Notes: generated by a model from the sequence alone, not told the origin. Counted from the first letter of the stretch, positions 45,053-54,131 are shown. The stretch: 64,000 nt of DNA from Bifidobacterium myosotis (GCF_002259745.1 NZ_MWWW01000005.1:62060-126059); one strand, 5' to 3'. Made by a program: numbers and translations.

Positions 45053-46525
45053 ATGACCTCGATTCGCCCCGACAGCCACACCGATACCGACGCCCCCAAT
45101 AAGCCCGCCCGTCCCCAAACCCCGCAGGCGCAGTCCGTGCACCCCGGCACCGGCGCCATGATCATCACGCTGATGATCGGCTCGTTCGCGGCCGTACTCA
45201 ATCAGACATTGATGATCTCCGCCCTACCCACGCTCATGCACGAGTTCGACGTGCCCAACAGCACCGTGCAATGGCTCACCACCGGGTTCATGCTCACCAA
45301 CGGCATCATGATCCCGATCACCGCGTTTCTCATTGAGACCTTCACCACACGTCAGCTGTTCGGCTACGCGATGGGCATGTTCTTCGTCGGCTCGCTGGCC
45401 TGCGCACTGGCTCCGAACTTCTCGCTGCTGCTCGCCGGCCGCATCCTGCAGGCGTGCGGCGCCGGCGTGCTCATGACGCTCCTGCAGACCGTGCTATTCC
45501 GCGTCTACCCGCCCGAACGCCGCGGTCAGGCCATGGGCATGTTCGGCATGGTCATCGCCTTTGCGCCCGCGCTAGGCCCCACCATCTCCGGCCTGTTGGT
45601 CGAATGGCTCAGCTGGCGTTGGATGTTCGCCATCCTCGTCGCCATCGCCGGCGCCGTGCTCGCGGCCGCATGGTTCACCGTCTACAACGTGGGCGAGCCG
45701 ACGCACCCGCATATCGACGTGGCGTCCGTGGTGCTGTCCACGCTCGGTTTCGGCGGCGTGCTGTTCGGCTTCTCCGACGCGGGCAAGGCCGGATGGGCGA
45801 GCGCCACGGTGCTGGTCTCGTTGGCGGTCGGCGTAGTGGGACTTGTGCTGCTCATCGTCCGCCAGCTCAGGCTTGACCAGCCGATGCTCGACTTCCGCAT
45901 ATTCGCAATTCCGATGTTCTCGCTGTGCCTGACCGTGTCGGTGATCGGCTTCGCCTCGTTCATCGGCATCGAGAACGTGCTGCCGCTGTACCTGCAGAAC
46001 GACCTCGGCGTCAATGCGCTCGAATCGGGCCTGATCATGATGCCCGGCGGCATCGTGATGGGTCTGTTCAATCCTGTGGCCGGCCGTCTCTACGACCGCA
46101 TCGGGGGCCGCCCGATCGCCCTGATCGGCTTCACCCTGCTCACCGTGGCCGCGATGCTGCTCGCCACGATGAACGAGCACACGCCGGTGTGGCAGCCGGC
46201 GCTCTACTTCACGGTGCTGCTGGCCGGCTCCGCGTTCAGCTCGATGCCGCTGGTCACCGCCGCGCTGAACCAATTGCCCGGCCAGCGCATCCCCCATGGC
46301 ACCGCGATGAACAACACGATGCGCCAGACCTCCGGCGCGATGGCCATCGCCCTGCTCATCACCATCATGAACACGCACGCCGCGAGCGCCGTCCACTCCG
46401 GAATGGACGAGGCCGCCGCCTCCACCCTCGGCATGCGCGCCTCGTTCCACGACGTGGCCATCGTGTGCGCGGTCTGCCTCGTCGCCTCCCTGTTCATCCG
46501 CGACCGCGGGCGCAGGATCAAGTAG
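45053..46525 (+). CDS. DHA2-type MFS drug exporter
   Basis: 490 residues, about 14 helices. Helix 1 has FAAVLNQTLMISALPTLMHEF; then STVQWLTTGFMLTNGIMIP, the motif C-like FAPALGPTISGLLVEWLSWRWMF and PVAGRLYDRIGGRP. It resembles LmrB/EmrB-type multidrug exporters and is a paralogue of the exporter downstream of marR. I chose the ATG at 45053 (GGAGGA about ten bases upstream) over one at 45035 that lacks a ribosome site. The divergent layout with marR suggests common control. Confidence 0.9.
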   Translation: MTSIRPDSHTDTDAPNKPARPQTPQAQSVHPGTGAMIITLMIGSFAAVLNQTLMISALPTLMHEFDVPNSTVQWLTTGFMLTNGIMIPITAFLIETFTTRQLFGYAMGMFFVGSLACALAPNFSLLLAGRILQACGAGVLMTLLQTVLFRVYPPERRGQAMGMFGMVIAFAPALGPTISGLLVEWLSWRWMFAILVAIAGAVLAAAWFTVYNVGEPTHPHIDVASVVLSTLGFGGVLFGFSDAGKAGWASATVLVSLAVGVVGLVLLIVRQLRLDQPMLDFRIFAIPMFSLCLTVSVIGFASFIGIENVLPLYLQNDLGVNALESGLIMMPGGIVMGLFNPVAGRLYDRIGGRPIALIGFTLLTVAAMLLATMNEHTPVWQPALYFTVLLAGSAFSSMPLVTAALNQLPGQRIPHGTAMNNTMRQTSGAMAIALLITIMNTHAASAVHSGMDEAAASTLGMRASFHDVAIVCAVCLVASLFIRDRGRRIK

Positions 46526-46657
46526 CGGTTCCCGACGCACATCAGCGGGAATCGCGCCGATTACACCCCCAACCACCCCAGAGACAACCGGTCATGGGGC
46601 GTGCGTTCGTCCGGGCATTCCCCCATCTTTTCCGGCAGAACGTACGGCGAGTACCCA

Positions 46658-47098
46658 TCAATGTACGTTTATCCGGATATGGCCACGAAATATCCGGATG
46701 AACGTACGATTCACCGTCCATAGCACGGTGCCGCACACGAGTCCGACCCCGGTCACCACCACAAGCCAGATGACGCCGGCCATGCCGGTGAAATCCGTAT
46801 GCCACCACCATCCCGTCAGGACGGCAAGTGACACACCCGCCACGGCGAACATCACCTCGTTACGGCGGAACGTCGGTTGTGCCAATAGTATGTCCGCCAA
46901 TAGCCGACGCACGTATAGAAACTGAGCGACCATCAATACCCCGACCAGCACGACAAGCTTCCAAAAACCCGGTGGTACGGAACGATCAGCCCCCAAAGCA
47001 AATACGACCACCCATCCAAGGAAGCACACCACGCTTTCCGCTCCGGCGACGAACGCCGCCTTCCGCTTCAACGATTCCGCCTGTCCGATCGGCCCCAT
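46658..47098 (-). CDS. Small four-helix membrane protein of unknown function
   Basis: 146 residues with four hydrophobic segments: VVCFLGWVVVFALG, FWKLVVLVGVLMVAQFLYV, VMFAVAGVSLAVLTGWWW and GVIWLVVVTGVGLVCGTVLW. I do not recognise the family. The ATG at 47098 has GGGGG six bases upstream; a frame 13 codons longer is possible. The last ~15 codons coincide with a long inverted repeat (46663-46707), so the C-terminal residues (RTFIRIFRGHIRINVH) are dictated by a palindrome. It converges with the exporter gene. Confidence 0.6.
   Translation of the reverse strand: MGPIGQAESLKRKAAFVAGAESVVCFLGWVVVFALGADRSVPPGFWKLVVLVGVLMVAQFLYVRRLLADILLAQPTFRRNEVMFAVAGVSLAVLTGWWWHTDFTGMAGVIWLVVVTGVGLVCGTVLWTVNRTFIRIFRGHIRINVH
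46663..46707. repeat. 18-bp inverted repeat overlapping the 3' end of a gene
   Basis: GTACGTTTATCCGGATAT (46663-46680) and ATATCCGGATGAACGTAC (46690-46707) pair with one mismatch around a nine-base loop. It lies between two convergent genes and may terminate both, although no T-run follows. Confidence 0.8.
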
Positions 47099-47700
47099 GC
47101 ATCGCCCCCGTTTCGCCAGTATCGTTTCCGCTCTCACTCCAGATACTCGTCACTCCATCGCATCGCCGCCCCGAGCCTCGTAAAACCGCGCCATAAGCTG
47201 TCCCACCGGCCGTCCCGTAAAGATACGACAAACACTAAAGCAGACTTTTGGCATCGACTACAGCAATGTTATGGCAATGACTACAACAATGGCCGCCAAG
47301 GCCTACGGAATCCTCGATACTCGACAGTTTCCTCATTCCTCATCGCTGCACTCGTCATCATCGCCACGGCTGCAGCCGTGGCAGTCATCTCTCGCAGGCA
47401 CGCCGACGGCACCGCCGCGCGAATTCCCACCGTGTCTCGTTCGATGACCCTGACCACGCACGAGTCACCACATCCAACCCGCTACCACCCCGCCATTCCA
47501 GCCCTTCCGTTACCATGGTGGGCGGTGGTTTGGCATGGAATCGGCCGCTATGCGGACGCGCGCCGCATGGAAGCGGACGACAAGGCGGGACGACGGCAAC
47601 GCGACCTACGGACGGTGACCGTCGATCGCATGTGTCAATCTGCATGCACGAACCAAAGAAACGGCGGAATTCCAACATTTTTAAGGAGTAGCTGCACCTC
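47099..47700. other. 600-base gap before ettA
   Basis: No certain gene. The stretch 47336-47700 is open in the plus frame ending at 47725. It encodes a hydrophobic helix (FLIAALVIIATAAAVAVIS) followed by hydrophilic sequence with a GC-rich third position, but has no proper start codon; an ATG-started frame at 47271 is in another phase. It may be a decayed small membrane-protein gene. AAGGAG at 47683-47688 is the presumptive ettA ribosome site. Confidence 0.4.
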
Positions 47701-49380
47701 ATGGCAGAATTTGTGTTCCAAATGATCAAGGCGCGCAAGGCCTACGGCGACCGTGTGATCCTTGACGACGTGACCCTGAGCTTCCTGCCGGGCGCGAAAA
47801 TCGGCGTGGTGGGCCCCAACGGCATGGGCAAGTCCACGCTGCTCAAGATCATGGCCGGCCTGGAGACCGTGAGCAACGGCGAGGCCACGCTCACCCCCGG
47901 CTACACGGTCGGCATCCTGCAGCAGGAGCCGCCGCTGGACGACACCAAGACCGTGGGCGAGAACATCAAGATGGCGTTCGGCCCGATCGCCGAGAAGGTG
48001 GCCCGCTTCAACGAGATCGGCGAGGAGATGGCCAACCCGGACGCCGATTTCGACGCCCTGATGGACGAGATGGGCAAGCTGCAGACCGAGATCGACGCCG
48101 CCAACGGCTGGGATCTCGACTCCCAGCTCGAGCAGGCCATGGACGCCCTGCAGTGCCCCGACCCGGACACCCCGGTCAACGTGTGCTCCGGTGGCGAGCG
48201 CCGCCGCGTGGCCCTGTGCAAGCTGCTGCTCGAGGCCCCCGACCTGCTGCTGCTCGACGAGCCCACCAATCATCTGGACGCCGAGTCCATCCTGTGGCTG
48301 GAGCAGTTCCTGCACCAGTACAAGGGCGCCGTCATCGCCGTCACCCACGACCGTTACTTCATGGACAATGTGGCCGAGTGGATCTGCGAGGTCGACCGCG
48401 GCCACCTGTACCCGTACAAGGGCAACTACTCCACGTATCTGGAGACCAAGGCCAAGCGTATGGAGATCCAGGGCGCGAAGGACGCGAAGCTCGCCAAGCG
48501 CCTCAAGGACGAGCTCGACTGGGTGCGTTCCTCCCCCAAGGCCCGTCAGGCCAAGAACAAGGCCCGTCTGGAGCGTTACGATCAGATGGAGACGGAGGCT
48601 CGCAACAACAAGAAGCTCGATTTCTCCGAGATTCAGATCCCGGCCGGCCCGCGTCTGGGCTCGCTGGTGCTCGAGGCCAACCACCTGCACAAGGCGTTCG
48701 GCGACCGCGTGCTCATCGACGACCTCAGCTTCACCCTGCCGCGCAACGGCATCGTGGGCGTGATCGGCCCGAACGGCGTCGGCAAGTCCACGCTGTTCAA
48801 GACCATCGTGGGCCTCGAGCCGCTCACCAGCGGTGAGCTGAAGATCGGCGACACCGTCAAGATCAGCTACGTGGATCAGAACCGCGAGGGCCTTGACCCG
48901 AACAAGAACCTGTGGGAGGCGGTCTCCGGCGGTCTCGACTTCATCGAGGTTGCCGGCGTGGAGGTGCCGACCCGCGCCTACGTGGCGAGCTTCGGTTTCA
49001 AGGGTTCCGACCAGCAGAAGCTCACCGGTGTGCTCTCCGGCGGCGAGCGCAACCGTCTGAACCTCGCCCTGACCCTCAAGCAGGGCGGCAACCTGCTGCT
49101 GCTCGACGAGCCCACCAACGATCTGGACGTCGAGACGCTGGAAAGCCTTGAGAATGCGCTGCTCGCCTTCCCGGGCTGCGCCGTGGTCATCTCCCACGAC
49201 CGTTGGTTCCTCGATCGCGTCGCCACGCATATCCTCGCATGGGAGGGCGATGACGAGAACCCGGCCAAGTGGTACTGGTTCGAGGGCAACTTCCAGGCCT
49301 ATCAGGAGAACCGCGTGTCCCGCCTCGGCGAGGACGCGGCCCGCCCGCACCGTCTGCACAAGAAGCTCGTGCGCGGCTGA
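47701..49380 (+). CDS. ettA: ABC-F ATPase, energy-dependent translational throttle protein
   Basis: 559 residues with two ABC ATPase domains in one soluble chain. Walker A is GPNGMGKSTLL and GPNGVGKSTLF, signature VCSGGERRRVALC and LSGGERNRLNLAL, Walker B DLLLLDEPTNHLDAESI and LLLLDEPTNDLDVETL. Between them lie an arm-containing first domain and a charged linker (KRLKDELDWVRSSPKARQAK) that contacts the ribosome and tRNA in EttA. Length and linker match EttA rather than drug-resistance ABC-F proteins. EttA gates the first translocation step according to the ATP/ADP ratio. AAGGAG lies about 12 bases from the ATG, longer than usual. It stands alone, with a strong hairpin downstream. Confidence 0.93.
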   Translation: MAEFVFQMIKARKAYGDRVILDDVTLSFLPGAKIGVVGPNGMGKSTLLKIMAGLETVSNGEATLTPGYTVGILQQEPPLDDTKTVGENIKMAFGPIAEKVARFNEIGEEMANPDADFDALMDEMGKLQTEIDAANGWDLDSQLEQAMDALQCPDPDTPVNVCSGGERRRVALCKLLLEAPDLLLLDEPTNHLDAESILWLEQFLHQYKGAVIAVTHDRYFMDNVAEWICEVDRGHLYPYKGNYSTYLETKAKRMEIQGAKDAKLAKRLKDELDWVRSSPKARQAKNKARLERYDQMETEARNNKKLDFSEIQIPAGPRLGSLVLEANHLHKAFGDRVLIDDLSFTLPRNGIVGVIGPNGVGKSTLFKTIVGLEPLTSGELKIGDTVKISYVDQNREGLDPNKNLWEAVSGGLDFIEVAGVEVPTRAYVASFGFKGSDQQKLTGVLSGGERNRLNLALTLKQGGNLLLLDEPTNDLDVETLESLENALLAFPGCAVVISHDRWFLDRVATHILAWEGDDENPAKWYWFEGNFQAYQENRVSRLGEDAARPHRLHKKLVRG

Positions 49381-49779
49381 TCCGACCGTCAGCGGACATG
49401 CATGCGGCGGGTCGGTATAGGCCCGTACGCATCATTCGGTAAGGCGGCCGTCACCATGTCGGTGGCGGCCGCCTTGCCGTATCCGAGTGCCCGTATCCGA
49501 GTGCCATAAGCCGTCAATCGAATGGTCCATCGATCCCAGCGCCCGCCCACTCTCCACACTCCACCGCATCAGGCGGCAATCCCTAAGCAGCTCCAAACCA
49601 CTCCGCACCACCCGGACAACGCCCATGTCGGCGTCCGCATCATGGCCACATTCCACGACTAACCTCACGTTTACCTTTCTCACAGGCTCGTTACACGGCG
49701 TTCAGCCATCTCTTAACCGCCGATGCGTAAACTGCCAACCAGCAGCGAAAAACGAACCCTACACATGAATCGAGGAATC
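49381..49779. other. Gap between ettA and the thioesterase gene
   Basis: Contains the hairpin at 49437-49479, then a 14-bp tandem duplication (CGTATCCGAGTGCC, 49478-49505) and no recognisable gene. The thioesterase promoter should lie in the last ~150 bases, which are less GC-rich; no boxes are certain. Confidence 0.5.
49437..49479 (+). terminator. Hairpin terminator after ettA
   Basis: CGGTAAGGCGGCCG (49437-49450) pairs with CGGCCGCCTTGCCG (49466-49479), 14 bp with one G-T pair, and the intervening CACC/GGTG can extend the stem. No T-run follows, which seems common for hairpins in this genome. Confidence 0.6.
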
Positions 49780-50688
49780 ATGGCCCATACCGTCACCGTC
49801 ACGCCGCTGGATCATCTGGTGAAGGTACTCACGTTGGGCGAGCCTTCCGCATATCGCGACCATACCTATATCAACGGCGAAAGCCTCTACTTCCCCACTG
49901 GCCGCGTCTATGGCGGCCAAGTGATCGCCCAGTCGATGGTCGCCGCCTCCAAGACCGTGGCGCCCTCGCGTCTGCCGAATTCGATCCACGGCTACTTCAT
50001 CGCGGCCGGCGACATCCGTCAGGATCTGTTGTTTGATGTGGAGACGCTGCGCGACGGCCGTTCGTTCTCCTCGCGCCGGGTCAACGTGACCCAGTCCGAC
50101 GGACCGATCCTCACCGCCATCGCCTCGTTCCAGGAGGCCGGCCAGAAGGGCGTCGAATTCGCCGATCCGATGCCCACCGGACTGCCGGACCCGGAAACGC
50201 TCAAGTCCGCCAAGCAGCTGATGGAACCGTTCGCCGACAAATCGCCGTTCGCCGACTATTACGCTGAGAAGTCACCTTTCGACATCCGCCACATCACGCC
50301 GACGATCATGCTTCGCCCCGACAAGGAATCCGCCGAGCGCGATTCCGGCAAGCAGATGGTGTGGATGAGGGCCGATGGCCATGTGGACGTGCCGCAGGTC
50401 ATGCATCGTGCGATGCTGGCGCTCGGATGCGATCAGGTGATGATGGAGCCGGTGCTGCGTCGCGCCGGTCTGTCCATTGCGACGCCGGGCATCTCCTATG
50501 CCTCGCTCGACCACTCGATGTGGTGGTACCGCGACGTGGACATCAACCAGTGGCACCTCTACGTGCAGGACACGCCCACCGCCGCGCACGGCCGCGGGCT
50601 CGGGCTGGCCAAGGTCTACTCGCAGGACGGCGAGCTGGTGGCCGCCATCGCCCAGGAGGCCATGGTCCGCGTACCGGAATCGAAGTAG
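49780..50688 (+). CDS. tesB: Acyl-CoA thioesterase II (TesB-like)
   Basis: 302 residues, a double hot-dog fold that hydrolyses acyl-CoA esters. The N-terminal hot-dog has GRVYGGQVIAQSMVAASKTV and SIHGYFIAAGDIRQDLLFDV, and DGRSFSSRRVNVTQ is the TesB signature. The C-terminal half has MLALGCDQVMMEPVLRR, ISYASLDHSMWWYRDVDIN (active-site Asp region) and HGRGLGLAKVYSQDGELVA. The ATG at 49780 follows GAGGAATC; an upstream in-frame ATG at 49765 has no ribosome site. It converges with DUF3180 across 91 bases. Confidence 0.9.
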   Translation: MAHTVTVTPLDHLVKVLTLGEPSAYRDHTYINGESLYFPTGRVYGGQVIAQSMVAASKTVAPSRLPNSIHGYFIAAGDIRQDLLFDVETLRDGRSFSSRRVNVTQSDGPILTAIASFQEAGQKGVEFADPMPTGLPDPETLKSAKQLMEPFADKSPFADYYAEKSPFDIRHITPTIMLRPDKESAERDSGKQMVWMRADGHVDVPQVMHRAMLALGCDQVMMEPVLRRAGLSIATPGISYASLDHSMWWYRDVDINQWHLYVQDTPTAAHGRGLGLAKVYSQDGELVAAIAQEAMVRVPESK

Positions 50689-50753
50689 CGCCGGAGGCGG
50701 TCGGAAGCGAGGTCGCGGAGCAGCCGAGTAGCCAACCCGATATCACAGTGGCC

Positions 50754-50791
50754 TACAAGCAGCAGGAGCCGCCGCCCGGTTACTGCTTGTA
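50754..50791. terminator. Hairpin overlapping the DUF3180 stop codon
   Basis: TACAAGCAG (50754-50762) and CTGCTTGTA (50783-50791) form a perfect 9-bp inverted repeat with a GC-rich 20-base loop. The right arm includes the last codons of the minus-strand gene. It lies between convergent genes, so it could stop both transcripts; there is no T-run. Confidence 0.45.
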
Positions 50792-51307
50792 TGCCTGCGC
50801 GGCGGACTGACGGCGTGCCGCCGCCTTGATCTTGGGGTTCTCCGGTCCCTCGTTCGGCGGCAGCTGGCACAGCCATTCGCCGATGATGCCGATGATCATG
50901 TCGGCCACGCACACCACGGCCGACACCGCGCATTCGATGATCGCGTCATGGTAGAACGGCGCCTCGAAGTGCCCGACGCTCATAAGAATCTGGCCGCCAT
51001 ACCAGCCGGCGAGCGCAGCGCCCGCGAGTCCGAGCGCCTTGGCCAGCACCAGCGTGTACACCGCCACGGTCGGATTCACAAAACTGTGCGGCCTCTTCTT
51101 GGGATCGGTGTTCGCGTATTTGTGCACCTGCAGTGCCATCACCAGCACCGCGATGCCCAGCACGGCGAGCAGGATGGCCACGATCCACGGCGCACCGATG
51201 AGCGACAGTCCGGAGCTCTCCCCATAGGAGGCCAGTCCGATGCCCGCCAGCAGGCCGAGTGCGACGGCGATCACATACTGCCACCATGGTGTCCGTCGTG
51301 CCTTCAT
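50780..51307 (-). CDS. DUF3180 membrane protein
   Basis: 175 residues with four transmembrane helices (YVIAVALGLLAGIGLASYG; PWIVAILLAVLGIAVLVMAL; then VYTLVLAKALGLAGAALAG and IIECAVSAVVCVADMIIGII) and a basic C-terminus. The VNPTVAVYTLVLAKALGLAG region matches the actinobacterial DUF3180 family, whose genes typically follow folK, as here. Function unknown. AAGGAG lies five bases before the ATG at 51307; a TTG one codon earlier is less likely. Confidence 0.85.
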   Translation of the reverse strand: MKARRTPWWQYVIAVALGLLAGIGLASYGESSGLSLIGAPWIVAILLAVLGIAVLVMALQVHKYANTDPKKRPHSFVNPTVAVYTLVLAKALGLAGAALAGWYGGQILMSVGHFEAPFYHDAIIECAVSAVVCVADMIIGIIGEWLCQLPPNEGPENPKIKAAARRQSAAQAYKQ

Positions 51308-51482
51308 CAATGCTCCTTACCTGTATGACTGACGTGTATGACTAACGTGTACAGCTGTGTGCGGAACTGCGCATACGGCCACGTACCCGCCACATGCGTG
51401 GCCGCAGGGCCGCGCGCGGCTCCACCGTATCCAGACTATCCTCCGCCCTGCCGCCGAGGACTCGCGCCCCGCGTCGTTTCGC

Positions 51483-53060
51483 TCAGCGCGGCGCGAGTAT
51501 CCAATTATCGGACAGCAGCCCCACCTGTGCCGCATCCGGCGCCATGGCCAACAGGAACGACACCGGATCGCCGCCGAGTGCGGCGTTCGGGTCCATGTCG
51601 AGCCACGGGGCCAGCACCGAGGCATGCGAACGGGCAGACGGCCACGGTACACGGCAGTCCGGCTCGTCCGCAACCACGCCTTCCATGTCCACCAGATCGA
51701 GGTCGAGAAGCCCTTCCTGGGCGGACTCGACGGCCCCCAACGCGGCGATGAGGTCCGCAGCCGGCAGTTTGGTTTCGACGCGGATCACCGCGCTCATGGC
51801 ATCCGGCCCATCGAAATGGGCCACATGGTACAGCGGCGAGATGCCCTCCACCTGATTGCCGGGGATGCCGTCGATGGTCACGATGGCCTCGCGGAACAGC
51901 CGTTCGGCGTCCGTGGAGGTGGAGTCCATCGAGATGACGGCCCAGCGGGAGACCGGCTCCGGTGACGACGCCGACGGCACCGATGACGGCCGCGACGTCT
52001 CAGCCCCAGTCCCTACGCCGGAATCCCCCATCGCATCCGATGCGGGCGACGGTTCCCGGTCACCATCGGAACGCCCGGCCAACATCCAGTCGTCGGCGAC
52101 CAGCTTGACCGCATCCCGATCGGGAGCCGCGGCCAGCAGGTCGTGAACCAACCCGCCATGCGCCCCGGCCAGACGCGCGTTGGGATCAAGCGCATGCCAC
52201 GGCGCAAGAACGAAGGCACGCTGCCATGCGCGTGGGTGCGGCAACGCCAAGTCCTCGTCGGCGCTGGTGATTCCATCGAAGTCGATGATGTCCAGATCCA
52301 GCGGCCGGGAGTCCCAATGATGCTCCCTGGTGCGGCCATGATCGGCCTCGATGCCCTGCAATGCGGCCAGCAACGCGTGCGGACCCATCGTGGTCTCCAG
52401 CTCGACCACCGCGTTGAGGAAGTCGGGCGCCCCGTCCGCCATGCCCCACGCGGCGGTGCGGAACAGCGGGGAGATGCCGGCCACCTGCGTGCCGGGCAAT
52501 CCGTCTATCTCCCGCACGGCGGCGCGCAGCGTGGCGGCCACTTCACCGATGTTGCCGCCCAGCGCCACCACGGCCTTATGCATTCGCGCCGAAGCGTCCG
52601 TTACCGCCGGCACGCCCGCACCATCCGTCGCGTCTGACGGTACCGCTGATGCGGCAGTGGACGCCTCTGCGGCGTCTCCGGCCGGAACGCCCCGACCCTC
52701 TTCATCGCGCACGCGGGTGATGGACACGGACACGTCACCGAAGGGCACGGTGATGGGCGCGTGCGGCTTGTGCACGGTCACATCCACCTTGACGACCGGC
52801 TTCATCGCCAACAGCCGATCGGCGATGAGCTGGGCCATCCTCTCGATGAGGTCCACATGGGGGCCTTCAATCACGGCGACGATCTCCTTGGCCGCGCGGC
52901 CGTAGTCCACGGTGTCGGCGAGGGCGTCGGTGCGCCCTGCCGCGGCAAGGTCCAGATACAGCGTGGCGTCCACGCTGAAGGTCTGGGCGCGCTCATGTTC
53001 AAAAGGCAGCACGCCGTGGGTGCCATTGGCATGTACGCCGGTCAGTCGGATGATGTCCAT
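51483..53060 (-). CDS. folK: Bifunctional dihydroneopterin aldolase / HPPK with an extra degenerate HPPK domain
   Basis: 525 residues. Residues 1-125 are FolB: IIRLTGVHANGTHGVLPFE, TVDYGRAAKEI, GPHVDLIERMAQLIAD and TVHKPHAPI (catalytic Lys). After an Ala-rich linker, residues ~165-335 are FolK: AVVALGGNIGEV, GISPLFRTAAWGM, HHWDSRPLDLDIIDFDG and LPHPRAWQRAFVLAPWHALD. Residues ~370-525 repeat the HPPK layout in decayed form (RWAVISMDSTSTDAERLF; GISPLYHVAHFDG; LLDLDLVDMEG; ASVLAPWLDMDPNAAL), missing the glycine loop and the arginine segment before LDLD. FolB splits dihydroneopterin and FolK pyrophosphorylates the pterin for FolP. The ATG at 53060 has a weak ribosome site; the longer frame is Arg-rich and implausible. 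Confidence 0.88.
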   Translation of the reverse strand: MDIIRLTGVHANGTHGVLPFEHERAQTFSVDATLYLDLAAAGRTDALADTVDYGRAAKEIVAVIEGPHVDLIERMAQLIADRLLAMKPVVKVDVTVHKPHAPITVPFGDVSVSITRVRDEEGRGVPAGDAAEASTAASAVPSDATDGAGVPAVTDASARMHKAVVALGGNIGEVAATLRAAVREIDGLPGTQVAGISPLFRTAAWGMADGAPDFLNAVVELETTMGPHALLAALQGIEADHGRTREHHWDSRPLDLDIIDFDGITSADEDLALPHPRAWQRAFVLAPWHALDPNARLAGAHGGLVHDLLAAAPDRDAVKLVADDWMLAGRSDGDREPSPASDAMGDSGVGTGAETSRPSSVPSASSPEPVSRWAVISMDSTSTDAERLFREAIVTIDGIPGNQVEGISPLYHVAHFDGPDAMSAVIRVETKLPAADLIAALGAVESAQEGLLDLDLVDMEGVVADEPDCRVPWPSARSHASVLAPWLDMDPNAALGGDPVSFLLAMAPDAAQVGLLSDNWILAPR

Positions 53061-53179
53061 ATGATTCGCTTTCTGTCCTGACTCCGCCAGATGCGCTGAT
53101 GATGCGCCGATACTTCGTTGAACGTCGATGAGGTGCCTGACGCTGGGTCTATTCGGTCGATTCCGTCGATTCCGCCGAT

Positions 53180-54064
53180 TCAGTCCTGCGACTGCCGGTA
53201 CGCGCGCCACACGTTGCCGGCGATGACGGCGGACCGGCTCGCAGCCACGTCGTGCACGCGCACTGCCCAGGCCCCGTGTTCCGCGCACATCGCGGACAGG
53301 CCGGCCGTCACCCCGTCACGGTCGGCCATCGTGGGCTCGTCCACGCCCGCCTCGGCCAGCATGGCGGAGATGAAGCGCTTGCGGGACTGTCCGATGAGCA
53401 CCGGGTATCCAGTGGCGCGGAAGGTCTCGAGCCCGGTCAGCAGGGGCAGATTGTGGCCGATGCCCGGCTTCGAGAATCCCAGACCGGGATCGATGATGAT
53501 GCGTTCCGGCCGCACGCCCGCGGCCAGCACGCCATCCACCTGACGCATGAGTTCGTCGTGGACGTCCCGCAGCACGCCGTGCTCGTACACCGAGGTGTCC
53601 TGATCCGGGTTGGCGCCCTTGGAGCCGGCGAGCCAGCCGCGCCAATGCTGCACGATGTACAGGCAGTCGTGGTCGGCCACCACATGCGGCAGCTCGGCGT
53701 CGAGCGTGCCACCTGAGACGTCGTTGATGATCTGGGCGCCGCGTTCCAGCGCGGCGGCCGCCACCGAAGCGCGGGTGGTGTCGATGGACAGCACCGCGCC
53801 GGCGGGGATCAGCGCCTCGACGGCGCCGGTGATGCGCCGGTGCTCATCCTCCTCGGAGACGCGCTTGGCGCCGGGCCGGGTGGATTCGGCGCCGATATCG
53901 ATGATGTCCGCTCCGGCGGCCATCATGTCGCGCCCGTGCTGGGCGGCCTTGTCCGGGTCGAGCCACAGCCCACCATCCGAGAACGAGTCCTCGGTGATGT
54001 TGAGCACGCCCATCACCAGGGTGTGCTCGACGTCGTGCAATGCCTGCAGATTCACATCAGTCAT
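53180..54064 (-). CDS. folP: Dihydropteroate synthase
   Basis: 294 residues; joins dihydropterin pyrophosphate to p-aminobenzoate in folate synthesis and is the sulfonamide target. All family motifs are present: VMGVLNITEDSFSDGG, DIIDIGAESTRPGA, LSIDTTRASVA, IINDVSGG, IIIDPGLGFSKPG, VLIGQSRKRF and VRVHDVAASR. The ATG at 54064 follows GGAGGG. It sits between folE (upstream) and folBK (downstream). Confidence 0.96.
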   Translation of the reverse strand: MTDVNLQALHDVEHTLVMGVLNITEDSFSDGGLWLDPDKAAQHGRDMMAAGADIIDIGAESTRPGAKRVSEEDEHRRITGAVEALIPAGAVLSIDTTRASVAAAALERGAQIINDVSGGTLDAELPHVVADHDCLYIVQHWRGWLAGSKGANPDQDTSVYEHGVLRDVHDELMRQVDGVLAAGVRPERIIIDPGLGFSKPGIGHNLPLLTGLETFRATGYPVLIGQSRKRFISAMLAEAGVDEPTMADRDGVTAGLSAMCAEHGAWAVRVHDVAASRSAVIAGNVWRAYRQSQD

Positions 54065-54131
54065 GGTTTTCCCTCCTGTGTTCACGCGTTTACACCCGTT
54101 CATGCCCGCTTACGCATCGGCCGGCACGCGG

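Noticed and set aside
47635-49359. 574-codon minus-strand open frame opposite ettA
   Set aside because: Antisense shadow of a complete ABC-F gene.
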